A DNA stretch of 64,000 nt from an uncultured Eubacteriales bacterium (GCA_902775345.1 CACYLW010000008.1:1-64000); one strand, 5' to 3'. Positions 1 through 8,868 are shown, numbered from the stretch's first letter. A program made the numbers and translations. The notes: a model not told the origin generated them from the letters alone.

Positions 1-159
1 TATGCCTTGAACCTTGATCAATAACTGCTGAATAACAGGCACGCGATGAGTCCTTTTTTAACAATGACACTCACACTGAACGATTACTCTTACAGATCTT
101 CATTAATATAACTGTTATTACACGATATTCAGTAAAGACTGGCACCGGAAGATGCAGGC

Positions 160-672
160 CTACATGAGGCTTACATCGATTTCCATGGTATCGCCGGAAT
201 TGGCCGCATCAAGGGCAAGCTGGATTGCTTTTAGCTTTTCCTGCTCTGCGTGATACGCTTTCCCGGCATCATCTATGTCATAGTTTGCAATAACATAGTC
301 GATGATGTTGCTTCTGAATGATTCAACACGTTCCTTCGGAAGCGCCGCCGCCATATCCTGCAGCTTCCTGACTCGGTTCGAAAGCTGAGGCAGATACACG
401 AGAGCCTGGTCAATGGTCATGTCGTCAAAACCCGGAAGAGTATGCGTCACATTGAACACATTGATGGCATGCTTTACGGTTCTCACATCATGCTCCAGAG
501 CATCTAACTGTTTCTGAGTCTCTTCGAAATCATATGCAGGTCTGAGGTCCTCAGGGTCCTCAATGGATGCCGCGTTGAAAGAACGGCTTTTGTTCTCTCT
601 TCTCTTCAGGTCCGCGATTCTTCCTTCCAGTCCTTTGAGGAGTTTGTTTGCTTCAGATGATGTATATCTCAT
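160..672 (-). CDS. Uncharacterised coiled-coil-rich cytoplasmic protein
   Basis: I do not recognise a characterised family. The start is placed at the ATG at 672 because GGAGGAAA lies about 7 bases upstream; a longer frame would put that Shine-Dalgarno inside the gene. The product is 170 aa, charged and mostly helical, with no signal peptide or membrane segment. N-terminal residues contain a basic heptad-like stretch (LKRRENKSRSF), and the middle has a conserved-looking HTLPGFDDMTIDQ segment. From memory, similar proteins occur as orphan accessory genes in Lachnospiraceae, but no function is known to me. It sits in a tract of small minus-strand genes and mobile-element remnants. Confidence 0.6.
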   Translation of the reverse strand: MRYTSSEANKLLKGLEGRIADLKRRENKSRSFNAASIEDPEDLRPAYDFEETQKQLDALEHDVRTVKHAINVFNVTHTLPGFDDMTIDQALVYLPQLSNRVRKLQDMAAALPKERVESFRSNIIDYVIANYDIDDAGKAYHAEQEKLKAIQLALDAANSGDTMEIDVSLM

Positions 673-756
673 ATTCCATTTCCTCCATGTCAATTCTCTT
701 TTCTGTTACGACAGGATTATATTGCATTGATGCACGCGTGTCATTAAACCCGCAGT

Positions 757-1110
757 TCAGGCAGCCTTCTTACGGACCGCCTTCTTTTTTCTGTGTTCGG
801 TTTGCTTATTGCGTTCTTTCTGAAACGCCAGTCTGAATCTCTTCATAAGCTCTGACATTATTGTCAGTACCTGCTCATATGTCTCATCAGTTGCGATGAT
901 TCCGGCGATTTTATACTCGGCAGGATATCCGAATCTGTACTCTTCGATGCAGAGCTTATATGCCTTAACATACTGCATCGGTGTGATTCTTATCCCCAGG
1001 CTTGCTCCGGTCTGTTCCAGGCTGTTCAGGAAAAGTTCGGCCTGAGCCTTTGCCCACTTTGCTCTTGCTTCGGCGTATGGACTGACAGCTGTGTTCGGTT
1101 TGTTTTTCAT
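757..1110 (-). CDS. Small basic hypothetical protein
   Basis: This is a 117-aa protein with a very basic C-terminus (RKKKAVRKKAA) that may bind nucleic acid. There is no recognisable domain, signal peptide or membrane helix. The ATG at 1110 follows GAAAGGAAA. It lies about 85 bases upstream of the 160-672 gene in the same orientation, so the two may be cotranscribed. The function is unknown and similar genes are probably accessory. Confidence 0.5.
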   Translation of the reverse strand: MKNKPNTAVSPYAEARAKWAKAQAELFLNSLEQTGASLGIRITPMQYVKAYKLCIEEYRFGYPAEYKIAGIIATDETYEQVLTIMSELMKRFRLAFQKERNKQTEHRKKKAVRKKAA

Positions 1111-1322
1111 AGCAGTGATTTCCTTTCTTTCAGAATCAGTTTTGCGTTATTAACAAATAAAGGTCCAAGAGTCCGGCAGGATATAGTTATCCCTTGCCTG
1201 ACATCATGAACCTTTAACTTTTTTGATTATTGGAAATCCCTGACAGTGCAGCCTTTGTATAAGGCTCCCTTCAGCTTCTTCAGTATATCAGTCTGTAATC
1301 CTTTTGTAACTAAACCGGCAGT

Positions 1323-1781
1323 TTAATCGAAAAAAGCAGAGCGGATCTGTTCGAATGTGATCTCTTGCCGGTGAATCTTCTCAGCAAGTTCATCCCGTAT
1401 CTCCCCTTCCTTTCGTGAAGAAGGTTCAATACCCATGATCTCAAATGCGATCAGCGCCACGAAGTCCGCGATCTGTGTTCTGTTAGACAAATTGAAATCA
1501 CTTTCCCTGAAGCCTGGAACATCCCTCAGCAGATCAAGAAACAGGCTGAAGCTTGTAAGCATTCTGTTGTGAGCCTCTGTTCTCTTCCTGTCCAGTCTTG
1601 ATAGCTCATCCTGTTTCTCGGCATGATCCATAAACATGTCTGAGCGGATCTCGTTGCCCTTATAAATGTGTGCCTCTACGCGTCTCATGTATTCGGCAGC
1701 ATCCGAGATGAGCTTTTCTGCAATTATCCTGTTATTGTCTGTCTTCCAGTCTACATGTCTGATGATCTGAGTTATATCCAT
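1323..1781 (-). CDS. DUF3232-like hypothetical protein
   Basis: This 152-aa soluble helical protein has features I associate from memory with the DUF3232 family: a central R-T-E-A-H-N motif (about residues 68-73), followed by an R-x-x-I-A-D-F segment and a small conserved I-x-E-I-M-G-I-E stretch. A strong AGGAAG precedes the ATG at 1781. Members of that family are uncharacterised and often occur in accessory or mobile DNA, which suits the neighbourhood. The family assignment is tentative. Confidence 0.5.
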   Translation of the reverse strand: MDITQIIRHVDWKTDNNRIIAEKLISDAAEYMRRVEAHIYKGNEIRSDMFMDHAEKQDELSRLDRKRTEAHNRMLTSFSLFLDLLRDVPGFRESDFNLSNRTQIADFVALIAFEIMGIEPSSRKEGEIRDELAEKIHRQEITFEQIRSAFFD

Positions 1782-1877
1782 TAACTTCCTCCGCCTCTGT
1801 TTATGCCTCTATATTCAAATGTGCCAGTATTGATTAGCAGGAATTCCTGCATGCCCAGTTCACCGGCATACTCATAC

Positions 1878-1985
1878 AACAGTTTCGATGAGTTCAAATA
1901 TGCGATATATGAATACATACGTTATCACAGCCAAAAGCGCGGCAAGGCATCTCTCGGTTACCGAATTCCGGTTGAATACCGTTAG
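1878..1985 (+). pseudogene. IS3-family transposase (orfB) C-terminal remnant
   Basis: The plus frame encodes about 35 residues beginning NSFDEFKYAIYEYIRYH and ending in G-Y-R-I-P-V-E-Y-R before a stop. This is the pattern of the last helices of the rve integrase core in IS3/IS150-type OrfB (a S-F-x-E-x-x-x-A-I-x-x-Y-I-x-Y-x-N-x-x-R core and a final S-P-V-x-Y-R). The upstream sequence has no DDE motifs, so only the 3' tip survives. It marks an old insertion-sequence scar. Confidence 0.6.
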
Positions 1986-2256
1986 GAAAGCGGTATTCTC
2001 ACAATCAATGAGAGAACTGTTAATATAGCACCTATAGCAATTGCTATTAAGTGCACCTTTAAAAAACTTCTATTCTTTCTCATCGCTTCTCCTAAGGTTT
2101 TGCCCGGGATCTCCCCTGAACATAAATGGGACTTTCAGGATCTCCAAAGGAATCCTTTCCCCTGCATCCGTGTTATTTGTGCTTGCCGGTTATCATTTTG
2201 TTATAAGCGTTGATAACAGAGATGGGGAATCGCTGTCGGATTTCCGTTGCGGGCCT

Positions 2257-2694
2257 TCAAAAGATCAGACTCGTGATAATCAGGCTGATGATTACAGGAA
2301 TGAGTATCAGCATCAACGATCTGAAGCCTGCAGCCCTCCTGATCTTGCTGACATAGTATTTTCCGGTCTTTTTATTGATAGTGATATCCACCTCATCCGG
2401 GAACGTCATCAGGTAGTGCTCATACTGACTGTTGGGATTATCGCAGAACATTATGGTGTGTCTCTTTCCCTGATACTCCCACTCATATTTCCAATCTGTA
2501 ACGACCCTTCCAGATTTATCATCGAAAATTGATCTTCCCGGGATATAACCCAAACTTGGTTCATCTACTCTTCAGCATTTATATGGGAGCGCCATTGGAT
2601 CTTCTTTGACAGGAGAAGTGCGTTTATTACCCAAAATAAGAAATATGGCCTCGAGCAAGACAGTTATTACTGCAAAAACAAGAAATTGCATCAT
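2257..2694 (-). pseudogene. Small DUF3592-like membrane protein split by one in-frame TGA
   Basis: A single minus reading frame runs from ATG at 2694 to the stop at 2257 and is interrupted only by TGA at 2572-2574. The first 40 codons encode a hydrophobic N-terminal segment (MMQFLVFAVITVLLEAIFLI). After the TGA the same frame continues for 104 codons with a polar domain containing Y-E-W-E-Y-Q-G-K and a hydrophobic C-terminal anchor. The helix / polar YxYxG domain / helix layout resembles DUF3592 proteins. The downstream half could restart at TTG 2553 as a 98-aa protein, so this may be two small genes, a recent nonsense mutation, or recoding. Confidence 0.5.
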
Positions 2695-2901
2695 ATACCC
2701 ACGTTATTTAAAGTAAAAACTGCATTCTCCCCTAATCGTTTCATTCCGTTTCTCAAGTCTTCTGTTGCTTCTTCTTTCGTATACATAGTTATCTATAAAT
2801 GCTGTCCTATTTTCTCTCTGGTTATTATAGTTTGTATATAGTCAAAAGAACAGCCAACTATTCATCGAGTGTATCCGGCATAGTTCTGACATCTCCGCAT
2901 A

Positions 2902-2931
2902 AAAAAGCCGTTGGAATTCCAACGGCTTTTT
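2902..2931. terminator. Perfect 30-bp palindromic intrinsic terminator, probably the original guaA terminator
   Basis: The arms AAAAAGCCGTTGGAA and TTCCAACGGCTTTTT are exact complements, with A- and T-tracts that allow termination in both directions. It lies 11 bases beyond the distal copy of the guaA stop-codon sequence. I infer that it is the terminator guaA had before the islands separated the two. Confidence 0.8.
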
Positions 2932-2941
2932 AATATTTCGT

Positions 2942-2961
2942 ACTATTCGAACTCTATCGTG
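2942..2961. repeat. guaA-end-like direct repeat, distal copy (att-like site A)
   Basis: ACTATTCGAACTCTATCGTG matches the guaA stop region at 15008-15027 at 19 of 20 positions. On the minus strand both copies read ...S-T-I-E-F-E-stop. I interpret it as the far boundary of a composite island inserted at the guaA 3' end. Confidence 0.6.
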
Positions 2962-3437
2962 GAAACAGCGTTCTTCATTAGGGACAATATCTCATCATCT
3001 ATAGAAACATCCTCTATTTTCTTTTTGAACTCAAAGGTCGAAAACGCTTCTAACACTTGTCTAATAATGTTTCCAATATAAAGCTCATGTTCTGCAGCAT
3101 TGCCATTTGCATAGTCATAAACCAGCTCTAATAGAGTAGTATATTCATTGCGTTTGTTGACAAATCTAATTACCTGATTGTTTCGTAACTCTTTTGGTGA
3201 ATACGTAAAACGACCATGTCCATTGAACTTCCTGTTGCAATCATCTATTAACTCCGTACACATCTTTCCGACATCAACGGCTGTAAATAAATCATGTGTC
3301 ATAATCAATGCTCTGGAGTCAGGATTTCCAAGCAAATAGTTTTCCAACTCAAGTTTTAAATATGATAAAATACCTACCCTGTTTTCCAGATCATAGCTGG
3401 AGACAGGATCGTCAATAACAAGCAGGTACCGCTTCTC
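2943..3437 (-). pseudogene. AAA-type ATPase, 5'-truncated C-terminal remnant
   Basis: The open frame begins after a TGA at 3438-3440 and encodes a Walker B region (YLLVIDDPVSSYD, about residues 4-16) and then SRALIMTHDLF, the sensor-like H-D motif of RecF/SMC-like AAA ATPases such as the AAA_13/RloC group. The Walker A part and everything before it is missing, so the protein cannot be an active ATPase. An internal TTG at 3347 could start a shorter peptide. The last residues, V-S-T-I-E-F-E, are identical to the end of GuaA, because the frame runs into att-like site A. It was probably a defence or accessory gene of the outer island. Confidence 0.65.
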
Positions 3438-3476
3438 TCATTATCCAAAATGCTGACACACAATCAGCATAGAGTC

Positions 3477-3698
3477 TCATTTTTTCTTTTCTCTGAATTT
3501 TGCCGGATATAGTGGTGTTGTTGGATTATCCAGGGACTTTTCCCTCTCTCCATTTAGATATGCCTGATATCGGTCAGGATGAAGATCAATATAATGTCTA
3601 ATGACTGGGCTGATTTCTGAAAGCCGTACAGCTATGGCTTCAGCCTTCTCTTCTGAAATCCTCGCTGCATTTCGTTTGTCCTCATAATACCCTGCCAA
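3477..3698 (-). CDS. Small hypothetical protein
   Basis: This is a 73-aa hydrophilic frame with a TTG start at 3698, 8 bases after the stop of the transposase fragment. It shows N-A-A-R-I-S-E-E-K-A-E-A-I and HYIDLHPDRYQAYL segments and a basic tail. No domain is recognised. The frame stays open a few codons upstream of the TTG, so it may itself be a truncated gene in this remnant-rich tract. Confidence 0.35.
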   Translation of the reverse strand: MAGYYEDKRNAARISEEKAEAIAVRLSEISPVIRHYIDLHPDRYQAYLNGEREKSLDNPTTPLYPAKFREKKK

Positions 3699-3706
3699 AG
3701 AATCAG

Positions 3707-3991
3707 TCAGTTCAGCCTCCGCTTAAATGAAATTTCTCCAAGTTCTGTGAGTATACATCTCGGGCGGTCCTTCTCCTTGAGGACTAGACCCATTTCTTTT
3801 CTGGTACTCTTGTCCTGGCGGAAGGACTCATTCATATACTTGATCAAGGTCTCAAGGATATTCCTGCTTAGTTCATCACTGTCTTTCTTCAGTGCGCTTG
3901 CTGCTGCATCCAAGTCTGTGATGTTAAATGCATGTTTTGTAAAAACTTTTTCCAAATATGCTTCTACATAGTGTATAATTTCATTGTTCAT
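3707..3991 (-). pseudogene. ISLre2/UPF0236-type transposase, N-terminal fragment
   Basis: The 94-aa frame ends in a segment of the form D-K-S-T-R-K-E-M-G then T-E-L-G-E-I-S-F-K-R-R, matching the beginning of ISLre2-family (UPF0236) transposases, where an RDKxRY...K-T-L-F-G-E-V-x-Y-x-R-R pattern precedes the catalytic domain. The frame stops right after this point and no catalytic domain follows, so it is a truncated transposase. An inverted repeat begins at the base after its start codon. Family assignment is from motif memory. Confidence 0.55.
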
Positions 3992-4055
3992 AAATAGAGA
4001 GCGACTCCTTTCTTGGTTTTGAACGACTTTATTTTACAGGAGTCATTCTCTATTT
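3992..4055. repeat. 18-bp inverted repeat beside the ISLre2-like fragment
   Basis: AAATAGAGAGCGACTCCT (3992-4009) and AGGAGTCATTCTCTATTT (4038-4055) are complementary at 16 of 18 positions around a 28-base spacer. The repeat lies immediately upstream of the transposase fragment. It may be the IS end structure or a hairpin that blocks read-through into the IS. Confidence 0.5.
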
Positions 4056-4157
4056 TTTTATTCTTTTTTTCCGCTCCTGGGCGGGTCCGTCCTGGGTGGG
4101 GTGTAAAAGCGCGTGCTCTTACTTCTTCAAAAACTCCACAATTTCTTTACACTATCT

Positions 4158-4190
4158 CAAAAAGAGGAGAAGGCCGCACGAATGCGGCCT
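4158..4190 (-). terminator. Intrinsic terminator of the heptad-repeat/MMPL operon
   Basis: On the minus strand AGGCCGCA-TTCG-TGCGGCCT forms an 8-bp GC-rich stem (4171-4190). It is followed by a pyrimidine-rich run ending in five T. It lies about 65 bases past the stop of the 4255-6708 gene. Confidence 0.65.
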
Positions 4191-4254
4191 TTAGGATTTA
4201 TCAGCACAGATTCCAGAAGGAACCTGAGTTGATGTCACTTGTTTTGATGCATCT

Positions 4255-6708
4255 CTACTGCGCTTTTACTGCTCCGGACTTGAAGATTATCTTGCTTTCT
4301 CCCTTCATGTCGTCTGCTTTACCGCCGATGAAGTCCGCCTTTGCGGATGCATCGGAAAGCGCATTGAGGCGTGCGATCATATAATCTATATCCATCTCGC
4401 TGAGGCTTGATACAAGTTTCTGTATGCCGTCTCTGTTGAATGCATACATTCCGTCATAGAGAGTCTCTGCTCCGCCCGCGAGTTTTGCGGTTCCTTTTTT
4501 GAACTTGGCTGTTCCGTCTGCAAGCTGTCCGGCTCCGCTGCTTAGTTCATCGGCGCCTGCCTGCAATTTGCCTGCTCCGTCTTTAAGATTGGAAGCGCCT
4601 GAATTAAGATCCGATGCTCCCTTATTCAGTGCAGCAGCCCCGTTATCGAGGTCCTTTGCACCGGCTTTGAGCTTTGCAGCTCCGTCATTTGCATCGGACG
4701 CTCCTTTGGCCAGAGCCTTCGCTCCTTCATCAGCATCGGATGCTCCCTGTGCAAGAGCCTTTGCTCCGTCATCAGCATCGGATGCTCCCTGTGCAAGAGC
4801 CTTTGCTCCGTCATCGGCATCGGATGCTCCCTGTGCAAGAGCCTTTGCTCCGTCATCGGCATCTGACGCTCCCTGTGCAAGAGCCTTTGCTCCGTTGTCG
4901 AGGTCGGCAGCTCCTGTCTGCACGCCGATAATTCCTTCTTTGAGTGCCGGAAGCTTGGATCCGAGCTGATCGAGTCCTCCCGAAACCTGCTGCTCTCCCT
5001 CATAAGCGCTGTCAACTCCGCCTACGTATCCTTTTACAGCTGCAGTATAATCATTCGGCATCGGCAGCTGAGATCTCAATTCCTGAAGCTTGGCTTTGGT
5101 TGCTTCGTCTGTCTCAGCATCTATCATCGCGTCCAGTGCATTTGCATACTGCTCCATTCCTTCCTGGTATGCGTCGCTTGCACCGACAATTGCGCTGCCG
5201 TTTGAGCCTTTGGAGCTCAGCGACTGAAGTCCTGCATCCAGGTTTGTCATCCCGGCTTTAATCTGGCCGTATCCTTCCTCAAGAGCTGCAGCTCCTTCCG
5301 CCAATGCGTCCGTGCCGGCTTTCAGCTGTCCGCTTCCCTCGGCGAGATTTGCGCTGCCTTCTTTTAGAGCACCCGTGCCCTCGGAAAGTGATGCGCTGCC
5401 TTCTTTTAGAGCACCCGTGCCCTCGGAAAGTGATGCGCTGCCTTCTTTTAGAGCACCCGTACCCTCTGAAAGCGATGTGCTTCCTTCCTTGAGCTGCGAG
5501 GTTCCGGTTGAAAGGGCCGCGCTTCCTTCCTTAAGCTGCGAAGTTCCGTCAGCAAGGTCGGAACTCCCGCTCTTAAGAGCTCCCGTTCCGTCCTTCAGGC
5601 TCTTTGTTCCTGCAAGCGCCTTTTGGGTTCCCTGCGCAAGCTGCACCGATCCGTCCGAAAGAGACTTTGCTCCGCTGCTCAGCTCTGCACTTCCGCTGCT
5701 GAGGCTTCCGGCCCCGGCCTTAAGTTCCCCTGCTTTGCTGTCAAGCGTGGCAGCTCCGTCCGCAAGTTCCGATGCTCCGCTTACCAGCTGATTTGATGCG
5801 CTGCTGAGCTGATTCATGGCTCCTTTGAGCTCGCTCACTTTATCCTGCAAAGATCCCGTATCCGAGAGATCCATGTCTGCGAACATTCCACTGAGAGCAA
5901 CTGTATATGTTCCGTCGATTTCGAATTTATCCGTATATGCTTTGATGCTGACGCTCTCCGGTATGTCGAGAGCGGATATATCTGTGTTGAGATTGCTCTT
6001 CAGGTTAGGAAAAGCTATTCCGAGGCAAACGCATTTGCTACCGTCGTCTATCACTTTACCGCCTTCCACTTCGATGTCCGTGAAGTGTTCATCATCCAGA
6101 AGCACTCCGCTCGCCATGGTAAAAGGCGTCTTGAATGTGTATCCGCCGGATTCCACGCTGTCATTTACCTTGTAGCTGAATCTTATCACTACATGTCCTT
6201 TCCGGCCTGCGATCTCGGATGCGCTCATCTTCTGACCGTCCAGATAATATGAGATGTTCACCTTTACGGGAAGCTCTTTGTCCGTATTTCCCTTGTACTT
6301 GATGTCCGAGCCGCCTGCGTCCCATACGAGCTTGTTTCCGTCCTGTTTGAACGATTTATCGTTTGCGGTATTCTCTATGTCCTTGAGGCTTGAGACATCA
6401 TTTATCTTATCCTGGGATTTGCCGTTTCTGATCCATTCTGCGACGGATGTTTTTGTGATGTTTCCGTCCGCGTCCATGACCACATATTCGGTCTCTTCCT
6501 TGAACATCTCTCCTTCCGAATCGGAGGATGTCAGCAGGTTCGGATATTCTTTTTCAATCGCTTCCTGAGTCTCCGTACTGGTCTCGGGCTCGTTCTCAGC
6601 AAACGATTCCATCACGTTCAGTCCCCACAGCGCCGTGACGGAGAGCATGGCAACCGCAAGACATATCGACATGTATCTTCCGGTTTTCTTTCTGTTTCTT
6701 TGTTTCAT
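4255..6708 (-). CDS. Exported heptad-repeat (X-X-X-L-X-X-G) protein partnering an MMPL exporter
   Basis: The protein is 817 aa. A signal sequence or N-terminal anchor spans about residues 12-37 (hydrophobic stretch then SFAENE). Residues 40-280 form a polar extracytoplasmic domain. Residues about 285-750 are a long run of L-x-x-G heptads of the LKEGSASLSEG and ALAQGASDADDG type, predicted to form an extended helical stalk. This X-X-X-Leu-X-X-Gly repeat class is known from YhgE/Pip-like and MMPL-associated surface proteins. The gene follows the MMPL gene by about 40 bases, so the two probably form one envelope system. There is no C-terminal transmembrane helix, unlike YhgE. The DNA contains nearly identical 42-bp tandem copies, so length may vary between strains. 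Confidence 0.75.
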   Translation of the reverse strand: MKQRNRKKTGRYMSICLAVAMLSVTALWGLNVMESFAENEPETSTETQEAIEKEYPNLLTSSDSEGEMFKEETEYVVMDADGNITKTSVAEWIRNGKSQDKINDVSSLKDIENTANDKSFKQDGNKLVWDAGGSDIKYKGNTDKELPVKVNISYYLDGQKMSASEIAGRKGHVVIRFSYKVNDSVESGGYTFKTPFTMASGVLLDDEHFTDIEVEGGKVIDDGSKCVCLGIAFPNLKSNLNTDISALDIPESVSIKAYTDKFEIDGTYTVALSGMFADMDLSDTGSLQDKVSELKGAMNQLSSASNQLVSGASELADGAATLDSKAGELKAGAGSLSSGSAELSSGAKSLSDGSVQLAQGTQKALAGTKSLKDGTGALKSGSSDLADGTSQLKEGSAALSTGTSQLKEGSTSLSEGTGALKEGSASLSEGTGALKEGSASLSEGTGALKEGSANLAEGSGQLKAGTDALAEGAAALEEGYGQIKAGMTNLDAGLQSLSSKGSNGSAIVGASDAYQEGMEQYANALDAMIDAETDEATKAKLQELRSQLPMPNDYTAAVKGYVGGVDSAYEGEQQVSGGLDQLGSKLPALKEGIIGVQTGAADLDNGAKALAQGASDADDGAKALAQGASDADDGAKALAQGASDADDGAKALAQGASDADEGAKALAKGASDANDGAAKLKAGAKDLDNGAAALNKGASDLNSGASNLKDGAGKLQAGADELSSGAGQLADGTAKFKKGTAKLAGGAETLYDGMYAFNRDGIQKLVSSLSEMDIDYMIARLNALSDASAKADFIGGKADDMKGESKIIFKSGAVKAQ
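4699..4908. repeat. Five tandem 42-bp units inside the heptad-repeat gene
   Basis: Units begin at about 4699, 4741, 4783, 4825 and 4867. Each encodes two heptads (ALAQGASDADDGAK with small changes). The central copies differ by only one or two bases, which suggests recent slippage or gene conversion. Confidence 0.85.
5351..5476. repeat. Three tandem 42-bp units inside the heptad-repeat gene
   Basis: Units start at 5351, 5393 and 5435. The first two are identical and the third has a few changes. Each encodes SLSEGTGALKEGSA, again two heptads, so gain or loss of a unit keeps the frame. Confidence 0.85.
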
Positions 6709-6750
6709 TTCCTTTCCTCCTCGATGTACCGATACATCATTTCATCTCCG

Positions 6751-8868
6751 TTATCTTGCGTCCCTGAGCCCTATAGTCGTCTTGCAGATCAGTTTATCCA
6801 ACGCCATCAGAAGCGACGGAAGCAGCAGTATTACCGTGAACATACTGATCAGCGCACCTCTGGCCATAAGCGTGCAGAAAGTGCTTATTATCGCTATGTT
6901 GGAATAGATCGATACGCCTATCGTGGCTGTGAAAAATCCCAGCGCACTGACTATAATCGACGGTATCGATGCGCTCGTGGCCGTCTCGACCGCCTCTCTT
7001 CTGTCTTTACCGCCTATCCTCTCTTCCTTGTATCTGGTCGAAAGGAGTATCGCGTAGTCCACGGTCGATCCGAGCTGTATGGTGCTGATGCAGACCGGCA
7101 CTATGAACGGCAGCTCAAGTCCCGTAAAGCCCGATATGCCGAGGTTCACTATGATGGAAAACTCTATGGCCGCCACAAGTATGAACGGAAGCGAGACGGA
7201 TTTGAGCACGAATAATATGATCACGAAAACCATTGCTATGGATATCGCGCTGACCACCTGGAAATCCTTATTCGTGATTTCGATGAGGTCCTTGGTGGCC
7301 GGGCCTTCTCCTATCAGGGTCGCGCCCTTGTCGTACTCGTTTATTATTTCGTTAATTTTGTCTATCTGCTCGTTGCACTCATCCGTGGAGACTTTATAAG
7401 ATGAATTTACAAGAATCATCTGATGCTTATCTCCCAGAAGAGCTCCTCCGAGCTCATCAGGCAGCATCTCCTTTGGAATCGAAGTTCCCATGATTGCGTC
7501 CAGACCGATAACGCTCTTTACTCCGTCCAGCTTTTCGATTTCATCGCACATGGCCCGCCCGTCCTTGGCTTTAAGGTCCGCATCCGCGATTATTATGTGC
7601 GAGGTTCCTATGTCGAAGTCCTCCTGCAGTTTGTTGTTGGCTATCAGGAAGCCTATATCCTCTTCATCCATATTATCCGCATTGCTGGCAAACATCTTGG
7701 CGAAGTCATATACTACATTCTGCTGATTGTAGAAGTGGACTGCCGGCACAAGCATCACGAGGAATATGATGATATATACCGCGTATCTGCTCGTGAGATG
7801 TTTCGCAAGTCCGTCCATTTTCGGAATCAGCGATCTGTGTCGCGTCCTTCTGAGCAGCTTCGTGAATCTAAGTATCATGACAGGCAGCACCGTTACGCTT
7901 GCCACGACGCCGAAGACGACTCCCTTGGCCATTACTATGCCTAGGTCTTTACCCATTGTGTAGGTCATAAAGCACAACGCCAGGAATCCCGCGATGGTCG
8001 TGATAGAGCTTCCCGTGACTGAAGTCAGAGTATCGTTTATGGCGTGTGCCATGGCTTCTTTTTCGAACTCTCTCTCCTGCTCCTCGTCTTTTAATTCCCC
8101 GCGGGCATCGAGCCTCTCGGTATATCTGTGCCAGAGGAATATCGAATAATCCATCGTGACGGCAAGCTGCAGCACTGCGGCTATAGCCATGGTGATGAAG
8201 GAAATCTCTCCGAAGATTATGTTGCTTCCCATGTTGTAGAATATGGCCATTCCTATGCTCAGCAGGAAAAGCACCGGCGCGGCATATGAGTCGAGCAGCA
8301 CCATCATAGCAACGAGCGAGAGCACTACAGCCACGCCCACGTATTTGACCTCTTCCCTCTCGCACAATTTTTTGAGGTCCAAAACGAGAGAGCTCATGCC
8401 GGATATGTACGCGTCTTTGGTCAATATGCCTCGTATGGTCTCCACGGCGTTGAGCGTCTCCTCCGATGAAGTCGAAGAATCAAAAAACACCACCAGCATG
8501 GATGCATCCGGATTGCTTATGCTCTGCTGCAATACATTCGGGAGCATCTCCTCGGGTACCGATGGGTCTATCAATTGTTCCAGATTTATTACCGTGTCTA
8601 CGTTGTCTACGGCCTCGATGTCCTTTGCAAGCGCCGACACCTCATCCGTTTTCATATTCTCCACTATAACCATGGAGAATCCGCCTTTGCCGAATTCATC
8701 GAGCAGGACGTTCTGTCCCTGCACGGTCTCGATATCGTCAGGCAGATAATAAAGCATGTCGTAATTGATCCTCGTCGCTATCATTCCGATAATCGACGGA
8801 ATCAAAAGAATAAGCGATACCAAAAATATCGCTTTTCTGTGCTTCACTACTTTAGAACCGAAATCCAT
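6751..8868 (-). CDS. MMPL/RND-superfamily membrane exporter
   Basis: The protein is 705 aa with two matching halves, each with one N-terminal helix, an extracytoplasmic domain (about residues 35-180 and 375-540) and a five-helix bundle. T-M-D-Y-S-I-F-L-W-H-R in half one and S-T-V-D-Y-A-I-L-L-S-T-R in half two are the intramembrane Asp-Tyr motifs that carry protons in MMPL proteins. Actinobacterial relatives export lipids; in Firmicutes the substrate is usually unknown. The gene is first in an operon with the heptad-repeat protein and diverges from a TetR regulator, a common layout for regulated exporters. Confidence 0.85.
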   Translation of the reverse strand: MDFGSKVVKHRKAIFLVSLILLIPSIIGMIATRINYDMLYYLPDDIETVQGQNVLLDEFGKGGFSMVIVENMKTDEVSALAKDIEAVDNVDTVINLEQLIDPSVPEEMLPNVLQQSISNPDASMLVVFFDSSTSSEETLNAVETIRGILTKDAYISGMSSLVLDLKKLCEREEVKYVGVAVVLSLVAMMVLLDSYAAPVLFLLSIGMAIFYNMGSNIIFGEISFITMAIAAVLQLAVTMDYSIFLWHRYTERLDARGELKDEEQEREFEKEAMAHAINDTLTSVTGSSITTIAGFLALCFMTYTMGKDLGIVMAKGVVFGVVASVTVLPVMILRFTKLLRRTRHRSLIPKMDGLAKHLTSRYAVYIIIFLVMLVPAVHFYNQQNVVYDFAKMFASNADNMDEEDIGFLIANNKLQEDFDIGTSHIIIADADLKAKDGRAMCDEIEKLDGVKSVIGLDAIMGTSIPKEMLPDELGGALLGDKHQMILVNSSYKVSTDECNEQIDKINEIINEYDKGATLIGEGPATKDLIEITNKDFQVVSAISIAMVFVIILFVLKSVSLPFILVAAIEFSIIVNLGISGFTGLELPFIVPVCISTIQLGSTVDYAILLSTRYKEERIGGKDRREAVETATSASIPSIIVSALGFFTATIGVSIYSNIAIISTFCTLMARGALISMFTVILLLPSLLMALDKLICKTTIGLRDAR

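Noticed and set aside
2902-2931. Recombination site at the 30-bp palindrome
   Set aside because: The A- and T-tracts and the distance to the stop codon make an intrinsic terminator the simpler reading.
4699-4908. CRISPR-like array
   Set aside because: Units are contiguous, in frame and protein-coding, with no spacers.
4499-5791. Long plus-strand open frames across the heptad-repeat gene
   Set aside because: They mirror the repetitive minus-strand gene, have no ribosome-binding site and encode low-complexity Ala/Pro/Ser or Arg/Leu/His runs. The minus frame has a signal sequence and regular heptads.
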